DNA of 64,000 nt. It comes from Aquatica leii (lineage: Eukaryota; Arthropoda; Insecta; Coleoptera; Lampyridae). The position numbers and the translations under genes were made by a program. The notes under the pieces are model-generated. The model was given only the letters and a program-made list of their open reading frames with translations. It did not search any database and had not been told where the DNA came from. The stretch spans positions 168,824,035 to 168,888,034 of the forward strand of contig CM069432.1 of NCBI GenBank assembly GCA_035610365.1, written 5' to 3'. This document shows positions 25,325 through 37,811 of this stretch, in pieces (the stretch's first letter is position 1; every line of letters starts with the position of its first letter).

Positions 25325-28184
25325 TCCGTAACTGAACATCTCTTTTTCAAATTAAGTGTTTCGCATAAAAGTTGATAATCGTATTAAATTTTTGCACAAA
25401 TTATTTTATTTTTTATTAATTATCTACAGATATTAAATTTAAATCTATTTTGTGTTATATATTAGGCTGTGCAGCTTATGTGCATCAGAATTGTAGTTAT
25501 TATTTTAATTTACCCGTATTTTTAATTGGAAATAGTGATTGTACTTAGTTATTAGTGCAAAATCTTCATTAAAGTAGTTATTTGTAGTTGTTTGTTTTCT
25601 ACTTTAATCTTTGTTTGTTTTTACGTTAAAGAGCGTTAGTATTTGTCTTTTTTCTAGTATAATTAGTATGTCGTTTAGTTGTATCTGATTAGACGCTTTT
25701 ATAAATTTACAAGAGATACGCTCTATGAATATCTCACATATTTAGCACATTACAATTAAAGCGTCTATTTGTTTAAAACCCAAATTGCTCTTGTTTATTT
25801 GATATGTGTTTGTTAAGTTTTCACAGAATAACTTTCAAGTGATCAGGTTAAAAACTAAACTTAGTAAGATTATCTCTATAAAATTGTAGGTAGAAGTTTA
25901 TCGTCTTTTTTTTTCAAACAGTGAAACTGTAATACTACACTTTTTTACTTTTAGTCTTTGTTATCTTATCTGCGCTTAGTACTTTTTGGCTTTTTAATGA
26001 ACATGTTAATTTTTTTAATTCGTTTTTCGACACTTTTATTTTTTTGTTTAAAGTTTTGGGTGTTTATTGTTATCCTTGAGCGGTACAAGTCCTTAAAGTA
26101 TCGTTCTCATTCTTTTATGAAGATCTTATTGTTATTAAATAATTCTATTATTTTATGTTTCTTCAAACAGATAAATTAAATTCTCTTCGTTATTTTATTT
26201 ACCTTTTTAATTGTAATTGGTAGAGTTTTTGTTTTATTTACATTTTGCTATTTAATTTCTTTATTTTGTACTTGAGATTTTAACAACTGATTTTATTTAA
26301 AAGAATTTTTTTGTTTTTTATTTTAAGGTTTTAAAAAAAATAATTAGTTTGTTTTAAAATGTTGTTGATGACCTTGTAGTTTTCTTTCTTTTACTTTAGT
26401 CTTATTTTTTAATAAGCTCTAAATTTATTTTTATGATTTAAACTACGAGTATTAAAGTTAAAGCTTACTTCATATAATCAGAATTAAGGTTGAACAGCTA
26501 TTTGATTTTTATTGTTTCAAACCTGTAATGTGCACTTTTTTACATCATCAACAATTTAAGCTTTACTCTTTATTACATATTTTTTTCAGACTCGATACTG
26601 CATCTCTTTTTTTTGAATTATAAACTGTTAAAATTTTTTTATTACTTTATATTTCCTGCAGGTACTGATAACTTATTATTATATCATCTCTTTACCTACC
26701 AGTTATGTTGTTAAGATAATACATCTTCGCATTTGATTGTAATTTTAAATTTTTAAACTTTAGCTTTATATAATACAAAGATTTAAAAAATCTTAAGAAT
26801 CAAAACCATTTTTGTTTTGCTAACATAATTTTCACTTCAAACTAATTTCTGACAAAAATGTTTGAACTAAACTACTATGCTTATTTTTGTTTATGCAATC
26901 AGCAAAAACTGTGCTTACCATTTGTATATGCATTTTTTATTTAATTGCAAGACAATTACTTTGTTTATTGTTATTTGACTCATTATGTTTTTTACTTTAT
27001 TTACTCTTCGTTTAAATAATATAGGAACGTTACAAATAGAAAATTAAAATTAATGATGATAAATTTGTACAGGTCAATTTTATCTGGTGATCTAAGTAAC
27101 ATGCAACTACCTATTTCATCTACGACCTGATACCTAGAAATGCATTTATATAATAAACTAACAAAAACAACACGTAGTTAAAAAACGTTAACAAATAAAT
27201 TTGAAAGTTAATGAGATACAATAATGAGTAGGTAAGAAGTCCGATTTGCCATTTTCAAAAGTCTTTATATACTGTAACGATTATTATTACTACTAGTTGA
27301 TTTATACTAAAAGTATGTACACGTTTATAACTAACCGAACTAATTAAATCTAAAGATATTTAAAAAAAACACTTACTCTAATTTATATCGCACTATCACT
27401 TGAAAGATAAAGTTCGCGGATAACTTCAGACACTTGTTTAAGACTTATTGTTTACATTAAATCCACGTACATACAAAGTTATACTTCGTAGATTTATCTC
27501 GAACACGCGTTAATCACTTATTTATTTAGACTTGAATAATCTTTGTAACACTACCGTCTTCACATTACTGCAATAATTGCCCTATGATTTGTTTGCACTG
27601 CATTTATACATTTGGGCCAAACGTTTGCGAATGTTCTATATCTTTCGGTGAACGTTCTGGAAATGTACAAAAACCTTGCAAAAGTTATCGGACTTAAAAA
27701 TAATTCCACGTACGTTTCAATACAAGGCCATTCTTAAATAACGTTTATGGTATTGAACTAAACAGTTGTACCACTATGTCAAATATAGCAATAATACAAA
27801 GAAATTATTCTAATATATTATATATAATTGCTAATTTATCTAGGTTTGTATACAATGAAATACTTCACGAAGGCTTAAAAATACGATATGTAAAAGATGA
27901 CATAAATAAAAAAAGTATTAGTCACCATAAAAACTTAGACAACCACACAAACGTAATCTTAAACTTTTTTTAGAGATGAAACACAAAAACATTTAAACAA
28001 AAATGTTCAAACGATCTAAATAATATTACGTAAAATTTTTCAAAAAAAACTTAAAAAAAGAAGGAAGGACTATCTAACTATTTTAATCCTTTATATTAGA
28101 CTTAACGTTTGTGAGAAATCTATTGCGATGTTAATTCTGTTAGATCAAGTAAACACGTTCAGCATTTTTTCGTCTATGATTTAA
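25325..28184. other. AT-rich DNA within copy B
   Basis: Counterpart of 15489-18349; nothing recognised. Confidence 0.4.
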
Positions 28185-28800
28185 TATGAATGAAAATTCT
28201 TGTTGGATATTATGTAGTCAATCATCGTTTGCTGGTGTCTGGTATTAGCTCAAGTAATTTTGTGCTGAGTTTTGTAGGCGTAAAATGTGTTATTTATTTG
28301 AAGTTTCTTCTTCATTACTATTTATTGTGCTTTTATTAAAATTTTTGTTTTACTCCACTTCATTAACAATTTTTGCATTAAAATCTCCCATTAGGAATAC
28401 TTTGTTTTGTATTAATATTTTGTTAAACATTCTGTAGTTGTTTATAGAAATCTTCTGTTTCTTCTTTGAGTTTGCTGGTGTCCAGCGCATACACGCAGTA
28501 ATGCAAACGATTGTTATTGAATTCTAGCAATGTAATCAGTAATCAGTCAGTAATGTATTTACGTTGCTTATGTTTTGTTCTAATTTTTTTATGCATAAGC
28601 AAACTTGATCTCAGAGTTGCTTCGGCTGCTGTAAATTAGTATATAATTTCAGTATTTACTGTTTTTCTTGCCGTATTTCTTTGTTTCTGTGAGACAACAT
28701 ACATCAAATTTATATTTGCTTATTTCTAATACTATTTCCTGGTTCTTGTTGTTCTAAGAATTCAAATTTTTTCCGTGTTCTCGGCGATTTGTTACTATTA
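28185..28800 (-). pseudogene. RTE-like LINE endonuclease relic, copy B
   Basis: Counterpart of 18350-18965, with a few base changes. Confidence 0.6.
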
Positions 28801-28908
28801 ATTCGTAATTGTTTAAAGCGTTTCTATTTTGTTTTAAGCAAATTGATGTATTACAGCTAGCAATGACCTAAAGATATGTTATCGGCGATAACAAAATTAA
28901 GATTAATG

Positions 28909-29185
28909 CTACGCTGATGACGCTGTTATTGTAGCAGAGAAAGAAGATGATATTCAAATATATTTACGCTAAGTTATATAGTGGAACAAATACATATCCA
29001 TAGTCACCAAATCCCGTAATTACAAACCCAGACTAAAACTAAAACTGCTAAATAGTATTGAGAACAGCCTGCCTAAATGCTGAAAGAACCTCACAGAACT
29101 CACTAAAAATTCAGCAACGCGCTGATTGTATATAACAGGATTTCTTCTATAACCAGAGGTGGAAGAAGGAAAAGACTATTTTTTT
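28909..29185 (+). pseudogene. LINE reverse transcriptase relic, copy B
   Basis: Counterpart of 19074-19350, with YADDAVIVAEKEDD from 28910. Confidence 0.6.
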
Positions 29186-30958
29186 ATTATTATTGAAAAT
29201 GTTAGCTGTTAACGTTTAAGCGAGGTATGTTTTGGAAATGGCATTGCTACCAAGCTGCAATGTGGTCGACAATTTTATGTTTATTAAAATAAAGAAAAAG
29301 ATACCAGCAACATGAGATTTGAATCTACAGAAATACCTAAATAAAATACTGAAGAAACGGGTATAGAAACACTTTGGTTTGGTTTTATCTAAATAATCTT
29401 CAATTCATAGTAACTTATACTATGCAATGACTCTGCTATCAAATTCAGTTAAAAATAATATTGTTTAAATCATACTATCCTACCAATCTAGCTTTTTCTC
29501 ATTTACAATGTAATCTGTAAATGCAGTTGAAACATTATCTGCGTCTTGAACTGCGCGCTCAGTGTGCAGTCTATTTATATTTTACAATAGTACATCATGG
29601 ATTGTATCATTGTATGTAAAATCATATCTGCAGAATACAAATAGTTTTAACAATGTTTTTAGCAAAGTCAGGTTTAACGTCTATGGTTTGGTGCAAAATT
29701 TGTCATTTGTTACACATATACACAAATGTGCATTCCACATATCTTTGAGTTAACAATAATCACATAGTTTCTTTGCACGTAGCATCATTTTACCACCGTA
29801 TGGGTTCATTAAATTTTAGATCTTGGTAAAAGCTTTATCAACACTACAAAAAAATGGAAAAATTTACGCAGTGTGTATGTGAGAAATATGAAAAAATTTA
29901 CAATTTTAAAATTTAGTTCAGCAGCAATAATTAAATTTATTTTTTCGTATTTTTAAAAGTTAACATTTTTGCAACCTATCGTGCAAAAACAAACAAGTAA
30001 CAGTAATTTTTAAGTAAAAGATAATAAACTTACTGTTTTGCTTTTCATTTAAAGAATTAACTATGTTGTTAGTTGGTTTAATTTTCAAACAACATAAGAA
30101 AACTTCAGTAATATTTTATTGGGATCATAACACTTATACTTCGACGTATTGAAATTTATACTTTTACAAGTAAATAAATTTGAATTAATAGGACGTCTTT
30201 ATTTTATTTAAGCATCTACTTTTGAATTGTTAAATTAGAATAATTTTTTTTTATATATATAACGTCAACTTAGAATGCAAAGATACAAACTTTGAAAAAA
30301 CTGACATTACTAAAATTCGTGTAAGAATTTGCTAATTCTTGCACAGATTTTAGTGTAAAAATCGCTAATTATTATCCAAATAAAAATTATTTTCTACGTG
30401 TAAATGTCTACCACTGATTACAAATTTTCATAATATCTTCTATAAATATAATAAATACAAATGTTTGTTGTTTAGATAAGTTTTTAATTAGTGCAATTCA
30501 TGTTTTTTTATTATAGTATATAACAATGTGCAAGAATAGAATAGTTTTAGCAAATCAACAGCAGTTTGTTTAAGAAACTACAAATTGAAAGTAATTGTTG
30601 TTACGTTTTATTATTTAGTGTTTGTTTATTATTTATTAATTATTGCTTTTCAAATATAAAACAATTATTTAATAATTAGTCAACAGTGTGTGTAAAAATG
30701 TTGACAATTTTTAAATATAGAAGCAAAATTTTCCTGTTTACTTAGGTATATCAAAACTTGCTCTAAAGATTTTATTACTATGAGGAAACACACAAGACCT
30801 ATACAAACTAAATCTTGATACTCTAATCTAAACTTTACATAAACTGTAGAGATCTTAATTTAATTATTTCTATATCATGTTTTAGGCAAACATAATATTT
30901 ACAATATAAAGTTTTAAATGTAAATGTTTGACATACAATTTGCGTTAATCGCTAAAGG
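29186..30958. other. AT-rich DNA within copy B
   Basis: Counterpart of 19351-21099. Contains the copy-specific 38-base stretch at about 29768-29805. Confidence 0.4.
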
Positions 30959-31195
30959 ATGACCGCCGTGACAAATGTTTATATGTATATTCCTTCCGCA
31001 AATATGTTTCATTTGTCGAAGAAAAGACGCGTGTCCGTACAAATAATAGCTGCACGTACAGGCATCTCGAACGGATTAATTCGTGTAATTGTAACTAATT
31101 GTTTAGAAATGAGTAAACTTTCAGCGCGTTGGGTTCAAAGAGCAATGCGCTCAAAGCACATGTTAAACGTGCTTACAATTCCTTTATCTTTCTAA
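30959..31195 (+). pseudogene. Mariner transposase fragment, copy B
   Basis: Counterpart of 21100-21336; same residues. Confidence 0.65.
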
Positions 31196-32585
31196 ATCGA
31201 TTTGATACAAATCCCTGCTATTTCATACTTTCATTACTAACCTGTGATGAGACTTAAATTTACTAGGACCAACTAAAATGTACAACAAAGTAAAATCAAT
31301 GTTACAAAAAATTAATTTTATCTGAAGAAATAAGTTGTAGGATTATTTTTCAAAGCAAGAGTAATTTTGTATTGTATTTAAATCCCGAAAAAAACTAGAA
31401 AACTTAAGACTTTTTGTAATGTAATTATTGCCGACTTGGCGATTTACTATATACAAAAGATAGATCAAAATTTGTTCAGATGTATTGTTTCCATATCTTG
31501 GTACGATTTTCTATTACTCGTACACTCTAAAACTCATTTCTAAATTCTATTGTTAACCAATCTTGTTTTTCTGATTTTGTGTTCAAGTTAATCTATAAGT
31601 AGGTAGTCTTTAAGATACAATTTAGAACAATTATTTCAGGCAAAACATTAACCTAATTTTTACTAACAGGGTTTGATGTAACAAACTAAATAGACATTTT
31701 TTAATCGTTAATCACTAAGGTTAGCAACAATAACAATAAATAAAAAATTAGATAAATTGTGTTTATTATAACATAAATTTAGAAAAACATTTCCATTTGA
31801 GTTATTCCGAAAGAGATAGACTACTTTTTCTATTGAGAAGAGTTTTTTAAATAATTTACAATAAAAAGTATTTATTACAAATAATATAACTTTAACTATA
31901 CTAAGTGTAACTACAAACTTAAAAATAAAGAACAATTTTTTACAAAAAAAGATGATAGTGATAAACATAAGGTTAGTTGAACCACCGTATATCAGATAAT
32001 TAAATCATGCAGAGAGAAGTTAACCATAGTCAAAAATCATAAAAACTAAACAAAGCAACACTTTAACAAAGGATAACAGTATATGGCTCTAAAAAGATGT
32101 AGAAGCTGTTATTTGCCACATCAACCACACTAGCTTTTGTTTTTGAGATGTTTCTTATGTTTTGTGGTTTTTTATTAGATTGTTTCAGCTTTTTATCATT
32201 ATCATTAACTTTGTAACGGTCAACAATCTGAAGTAATACCATAAAGATGCGTCGATTAAACTCAATTCAGTGCTAAAAAGTCTAAAGAGACGTGGAGAAC
32301 CTTTTCAGAAGATACTTTATGTTCTGTTGCTTATATGTCTTAGAGGAGCTTAATATACGAAGGCAAACCTACTTAGAGAACGCTAGAGAACTTATTATTA
32401 AAAGAAAATTTCACAACACATTGCTGGCAAATCAAAGTGAAAGAGATATTTATACTATAAAAAAATCTAATTATCAAAAGCCACCAATAAAAATCTGTAC
32501 TAATTAACTCTACTAATTACAGTTTTACGAGAGGTTATGTTGTCGTTTTGTTAGTTTAGATCATTTGGCAATACTGTTTGGTTTG
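31196..32585. other. AT-rich DNA at the end of copy B
   Basis: Counterpart of 21337-22726. A 71-codon frame (32292-32507, ending KSNYQKPPIKICTN) is open here but has no recognised motif. Confidence 0.4.
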
Positions 32586-33267
32586 TACGTGTGTTGATAC
32601 AGAACACTGAAAAAAATCTTTGTCATACTATTAATGAATGGCTTTCATCAGTTTGATTTACATTGGTTTAATGAGATTTTCATTATTGCTATGTAAAGAA
32701 AAATATCAAATATACTTGTTTAAGGACAGTTATTATAAATATAATGTATCAGGTTTTATTGAGTGATGAATCTGACCAACATTAAATTTGTTTTAAAAAT
32801 TCTTTAGTATTATAACTGCATTTCATTGTCTCAATGAAAATTATGTTGGATTATAAGAAATTATTAATTGACAAAACTTTTACTAAACATAGATAAAATA
32901 AATGGATGGATTTATCGGTGTTAACATTAATGTTGATGATTGTATGAACAACATTTCTTTCAAAGTAAGCACTTTATAATCTTAATAGCAAAGATATCAT
33001 TCTTAACGAAGAAATTCGTTTTATCAATGTATGAAACTGTGGAGGGCTTGCACAGCTAAATTTTGTAGTTATGTATAAGTATAAAGGTTATATTGGTCTA
33101 AATGTCTGCTAGTGGACGCCAAGTAGACGCATTTGCATATCTGCACGTTTTTAGTGTTTTTTATATCGATAAACCATAATACAATTTCAGTAGATTTATA
33201 CCGTGTGCCACAAGAGTGTAAAAATTACTTACTGAACAGGTAAGATTTATTTCTTTCTGTGCATTAG
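32586..33267. other. AT-rich DNA, nothing recognised
   Basis: Unique DNA to the right of the duplication. No coding frame recognised. Confidence 0.4.
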
Positions 33268-34170
33268 GTCGCTCAAATTTGACAACTTGTCAACCGAAGA
33301 ATTTGACACTTGTTGGAAGGCATGTCGACAGTTTCGTATGGCGGAGATTAAAACCATGGATAGTACAGTGTCAATTTTGGATAAATGGCCTTTTTATAAA
33401 ATCCCTTCTGGATTTAGACTGGTAAAAAATTATTCAGAATACTTATTAAACTTGCTTGATGTCATTTTTATACTATTATTTTTATATTTAATTAATTAAA
33501 CGTAAATTAAAAAGTCTCAATTTTAAACAAATATTCTTAATTAAAAATTAGTGGTAGGTATTTGCTACAGGTATTTTATTTCATTTTAATTTTTTCGTAT
33601 TAGATCAATATGGATTTTAATGCCCTTTTTACTACTGGAGATGGTTTGTTGAGTAAATGGGAAAATAAGAGAGTACATATACTGCAGTTTTTGACGTCCG
33701 AAAATAATGTTAAAGGTGTCTTGGACTATACACAAAAACATGAAGTAGATGAAAGTAAGTTAGTTGTTTATTCTATTGACTGTTTTTGCATTTCTAATAC
33801 GTATTATAATTAATACTTTTTTTTGTAATATGATTTTGTAATTTATTTTTAATTTTAGATAGCTATCATATTTTGGGCAATTCATAGCTATTTAGCTCCT
33901 ACAAACGGATCAGCCCGAAAAGATCAAAATGAAAAAAATTTTATTCAATTCTTAAGAAACTTGTTTTTTAGCTAAATGTTGTCAAGCTTTAGAAGAACAT
34001 TTAACGGATTTGCAGACAAGAAAATTAAGCGTGCAACCTTTTCTTTTACTTGTTGGTGACGACTTAACAGCAGTAAAAGAAATTTTGTATATTTTGACAA
34101 CATAAAATACTCTTTTACAAATTTCTTACGTGCAGTTGATATTTGTTTTAAATTTTTTTTGTGTTTAAAC
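33268..34170 (+). pseudogene. Decayed spliced gene of an uncharacterised multicopy family
   Basis: An acceptor TGCATTAG opens exon 33268-33421 (STEEFDTCWKACRQFRMAEI, then ILDKWPFYKIPSGFRL). The intron 33422-33603 joins in phase to exon 33604-33754 (INMDFNALFTTGDGLLSKWE, then HILQFLTSENNVKGVLDY), which ends at the donor A|GTAAGT. Beyond an acceptor at 33858, in shifting frames, come IFWAIHSYLAPTNGSARKDQ, ALEEHLTDLQTRKLSVQPFL and FDNIKYSFTNFLRAVDICFK. The order and spacing match a family of uncharacterised proteins I recall as present in many copies in invertebrate genomes, but I cannot name it. Stops and at least one phase break make this copy non-functional. The retained splice sites argue against retrocopying. 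Confidence 0.5.
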
Positions 34171-34468
34171 TTATATTTTCTAAAGCTTCATTAATATTCT
34201 GGACATTTATTGAAAAGGTTTTATAATTTGGATTCAATTCATTCTTACTCTAAATTATATATTTTATGTAACGCAATTGCGTCTGACTAATACATATTCG
34301 TATCGTCATATATTTGTGTTGAAATTTTATAAATTTAGTTTTGAAAAAATAAAAATTGAAAGTTTTCTAAACCATCTAATATTAGGAAATTTGAAACGAG
34401 CACGTGGGCTTATATCTTAAAATTTCAACAGCAAGCCGATTTTATCCATACTTTACTAATAAGTTTTT
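34171..34468. other. AT-rich DNA, nothing recognised
   Basis: No gene or repeat recognised. Confidence 0.35.
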
Positions 34469-35553
34469 GAAGTGAAACTTCTTTATCGGCGTTGGAAAAA
34501 AATTTACCGTCACATTTTTTCCGTTACGCGCCATCTTTTTTTCTGAAACGCAATAGCGACGTGATAAATAATATATCAATACTAAAGTGATCAACAAAAT
34601 CAAAGGCTTTATTTTAATTCTAATTCCAGTGGATTTTTAACAAAAGTAAGTAATTATATCTATTTTTCTAATACTTGGGTGGAATTAATTGACATAGAGT
34701 ATAAATTCTGAAATATGTTATTAATTTAAATTTAAAATATTTAAGGTTAACCTCAGTTTCTGATTGAACGATGACATTTTAAATTTAATATATTTAAGGT
34801 TAACCTCAGTTTCTGATTGAACGATGACATTTTAAATTTAATATATTTAAGGTTAACCGCAGTTTCTGTTTGAACGATGACAATGATAGTAATAATTCTA
34901 TTTCAATTAATGAAATGCTGTAATAATCTTAGTAGCAAAAAGTTAAAGTGAAATAATTGTATTATTTGTATTCATGTCTATTATAATAAAATCCTTTTTT
35001 TTTAAATTTATCTAATTTTAAATTTAAAATATTTAAGGTTAACCTCAGTTTCTTATTGTAACTATCGGTCAATGTATATGATTTCATTAAAATAGTATTT
35101 ATTAATTAATAAGACTGCTAATTTAATGAACATCAATTAATTGATATACATGCAACTTTTCAGAAATTGGTTAAATAAAGTTAAATTAGATAAATTTTAA
35201 ACAAAAGGATTTTATTATCATAGACATGAATACAAATAACACAATTATTTAACTTTATTAACTTTAACTTTTTGCTACTAAGATTATTACAGCATTTCAT
35301 TAATTGTAATAGAATTATTACTATCATTGTCATCGTTATTATATATTTTTGTAATTAATGGCTTATGGTAACTGAAATATGAAATTGAATCTACAAAAAT
35401 TAGTTAATTGATTTACAAAAATTTGTATTCATGTCTATGATAATAAAATCCTTTTGTTTAAAATTTATCTAATTTAACTTTATTTAACCAATTTCTGAAA
35501 AGTTGCATGTAGATCATTTTGCGAAAAATAAGGCCATAAAGAAGTTTCACTTC
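34469..35553. mobile_element. Repeat-built element bounded by 18-base inverted repeats
   Basis: GAAGTGAAACTTCTTTAT (34469-34486) recurs as its exact reverse complement at 35536-35553. Each end is itself nearly palindromic. The interior is made of repeated blocks: a 53-base unit in tandem (34728-34886), and a block with GAAATGCTGTAATAATCTTA at about 34909-34928 whose inverted copy is at about 35279-35298. A third block (ATTCATGTCTATGATAATAA with the following TGAAAAGTTGCATGTA) is present inverted at about 35150-35235 and direct at about 35428-35510. No coding frame was seen. A non-autonomous DNA element or a nest of two is likely; the superfamily is unknown. Confidence 0.55.
34728..34886. repeat. 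Three tandem copies of a 53-base unit
   Basis: Unit core TTAAGGTTAACCTCAGTTTC begins at 34741, 34794 and 34847 (the last with one change). A fourth, partial, copy is at about 35020-35055. Confidence 0.85.
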
Positions 35554-36231
35554 TTACATGTGTACACTAGTACACGCCCTAATTTTTATTTAGAATACTT
35601 AGTCATTATTGTAACTTGTAGGTAATCAGTTGTTCCTCTGTAATTTAACAATCAATAGTATCTGTTTTTTATCCTTGTAGGTAGAAAGGATTAAAAACAA
35701 AAACTATTAATTACCTTGTCAATGTTTCTTTTAATAAATATATTAACATTAGTTGAAAATTTGATTCATTAACCTAATAGTTTTGCTTCATTAATTTAAT
35801 TATCTATTTTCATCAATATAAAGAATACATGTAATTCATTAAAAATCTGGTATTAACATTAATGAAACCAAAACATTGTCGTTAGTATAAATGCTTTAAT
35901 ATAAAGAAAAGTATACGTTAAAGTAATGTAAAAAATTCTTCAATTAATAAAAGACCTACATTGAAACTGAACAATTTCATTGCCACAAGGAAAATCGTCG
36001 TTATAACCAGTTATGAACCTGTTCATATAAACAATGATTCCAGTGATCGATTAAAGTATTTTTTTTATTTCAATGTTGTTAAATTCATTGTAAAATGATG
36101 TAATACTTTGGACCAATTTTGATAAATTTTTCATTGAAACAATGTTTATTTTCTTTCAAGTACTGTAGTTACGTCCTCCTGTTATATTTAATTAATGAAT
36201 TGGTTAAGAACACTCTTCACTAGGAGGGGCA
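35554..36231. other. AT-rich DNA, nothing recognised
   Basis: No gene or repeat recognised. Confidence 0.4.
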
Positions 36232-37082
36232 AAATAAAACCACTTTAGATTTTTTATATGGCGACGTTTCGTGCAACCATGTGTGCACTTCTTCAGGCCA
36301 CTGAAATATATTGTACGTAAGTTACACATTACTTATTACATAGTAAATAATACGTTTTAGGTACAAAACAAGAAACTTACACAAAAAAGTTCGAGTGGAA
36401 ACGTCCTCAAATCCAAACAACATGACCACTAATACACAATATAAATAACATGAATAAATTGTTAAAACATTATTAATAAGGTCAAATAATTAAAATGGTG
36501 TATATGAACAATAACTAAGAATGACAAACAATTGACACGACATGTATAATCAAAAATTATATTTGCAATGTCAAGGCAATCAAGTAAGATAAGAAACGAA
36601 AAATACCGCGAATTTAATAGACCTATATAAAGCTAATAACCAATCTTTGATATTAAATTGTTGTATACATTACTTAAATTATTCGTGTCTGTATTAAAGT
36701 TAATGTTGTTTTTGTAAACGTTGATGAATATCATCTCTGAAACTAATCGCTTTTTATAGTTACAATCTCTGTCTAAAATTTTAGGATTGTTGAAGTCAAA
36801 ATTATGTCCCGTATTAATATGATGAAACGCTAACGCAGTTTCGCCCTTTTTATTATTACAATCATACATGTGATTATTTATCCGATTTTATATTTTCTGT
36901 TTCGTTTGCCCTATGTAACACGCTTGGCATCCCATACAATCTAGCTTGTACACTACATCATGTTTTTCAGTTATATTAGTTTTATCTTTAGTTCTACTGT
37001 ACAGCATGTTATAGATAGTATTAGTATTGTAAGTTGTTATTTTAATATGATGATCATAATTAAAATCATTTATTTTAAACAT
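36232..37082 (-). pseudogene. Penelope-like retroelement 3' end with GIY-YIG endonuclease relic
   Basis: Minus strand: KHDVVYKLDCMGCQACYIGQ is the V-Y-x...Y-I-G core of the GIY-YIG nuclease in Penelope-like elements, with the CxxC they carry between the two halves. Downstream and shifted are KKGETALAFHHINTGHNFDF, then PKILDRDCNYKKRLVSEMIF, the H-x(n)-H and E-containing end of that domain. About 400 bases further, 36299-36260 reads GGCCTGAAGAAGTGCACACA followed by TGGTTGCACGAAACGTCGCC, the CTGAAGAAG...CGAAACGTCGC type of terminal motif of these elements. The reverse transcriptase is missing, so this is a 5'-truncated, decayed copy. Confidence 0.7.
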
Positions 37083-37811
37083 AAACTGTTTCTGATAGTC
37101 AGTTAAAAAATATATCTGTGTTTACGTAGGTAGACAACAAAGTCTGATCGCATGCATGCTCAATAAAAATATATTTTTTATAGAAAACTATAAATTTGTA
37201 CGAAAAGTAGAAAAGTTGGCATTGGATTTAATGGCAGCAAAAGTTTTTCGTCATTAAATCCATTGTCTACTGTTCTACATTCTGTGCTAATTTATAGTTT
37301 TCTATTTATCGCATGACGTATTGTTACCACAAGATGGTATTCCAGGAACATTTAAAATATTTTTTGTATATTCTTTAAAAATACAATAAAATAGAAAGAT
37401 GTTTTTGCCATTTCAACAAATTATTACACTAACTGTTTTACCTTTTTGTTCCAAAAAAATTAAAAACACAGTTTTGTTTCTTTTTGCTGTTATAAGAAAA
37501 GTATAGCAATTCCAATTTTTTTTCAAACTTTTATTGCATAATTTTACGTTTCAAGGTCTCCTGAATCAGAAAAATGTATTTTTGACATATAATAACTCTT
37601 ATACAGATAATACCTTCTAACAATTTATTCAAATAATTTTTTTTTTTTGACATTAACAGTTTATTAGATATTTGATTTATAATTTAAGGTGAATTTCATA
37701 TATAATCCTAGGTTCGAATCCTGCCTACAATTTTTTTTTAGAAAAAAATTTCATATCTTGAAAGCAAATGTTAAAAAACAACATTTTTTTTCTATATTCT
37801 TTTGATTTGTG
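37083..37811. other. AT-rich DNA with one short inverted repeat
   Basis: Contains the inverted repeat at 37180-37305; otherwise homopolymer-rich. Confidence 0.4.
37180..37305. repeat. Inverted repeat of about 126 bases
   Basis: ATAGAAAACTATAAATTTG at 37180-37198 pairs with TAATTTATAGTTTTCTAT at the right end, and the inner GGATTTAATGGC pairs imperfectly with GTCATTAAATCC. Possibly a tiny foldback or MITE remnant. Confidence 0.6.

Larger units (their letters stand above)
22727..32585. repeat. Tandem segmental duplication, copy B (9859 bases)
   Basis: Head-to-tail repeat of 12891-22726, 23 bases longer overall, mainly because of a 38-for-12 base replacement at about 29768-29805. All relics of copy A recur about 9835-9860 bases downstream. 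The hAT frames of 73, 85 and 149 codons encode the same residues in both copies. Confidence 0.95.

Noticed and set aside
12891-32585. Possible CRISPR array or satellite from the repeated content
   Set aside because: Only two large copies, no short regularly spaced repeats, and the DNA is eukaryotic.
37710-37726. GGTTCGAATCCTGCC, like a tRNA T-arm/B box
   Set aside because: No A box, D arm or anticodon arm lies upstream and the stem pairs poorly; not a tRNA gene, and too little for a SINE call.
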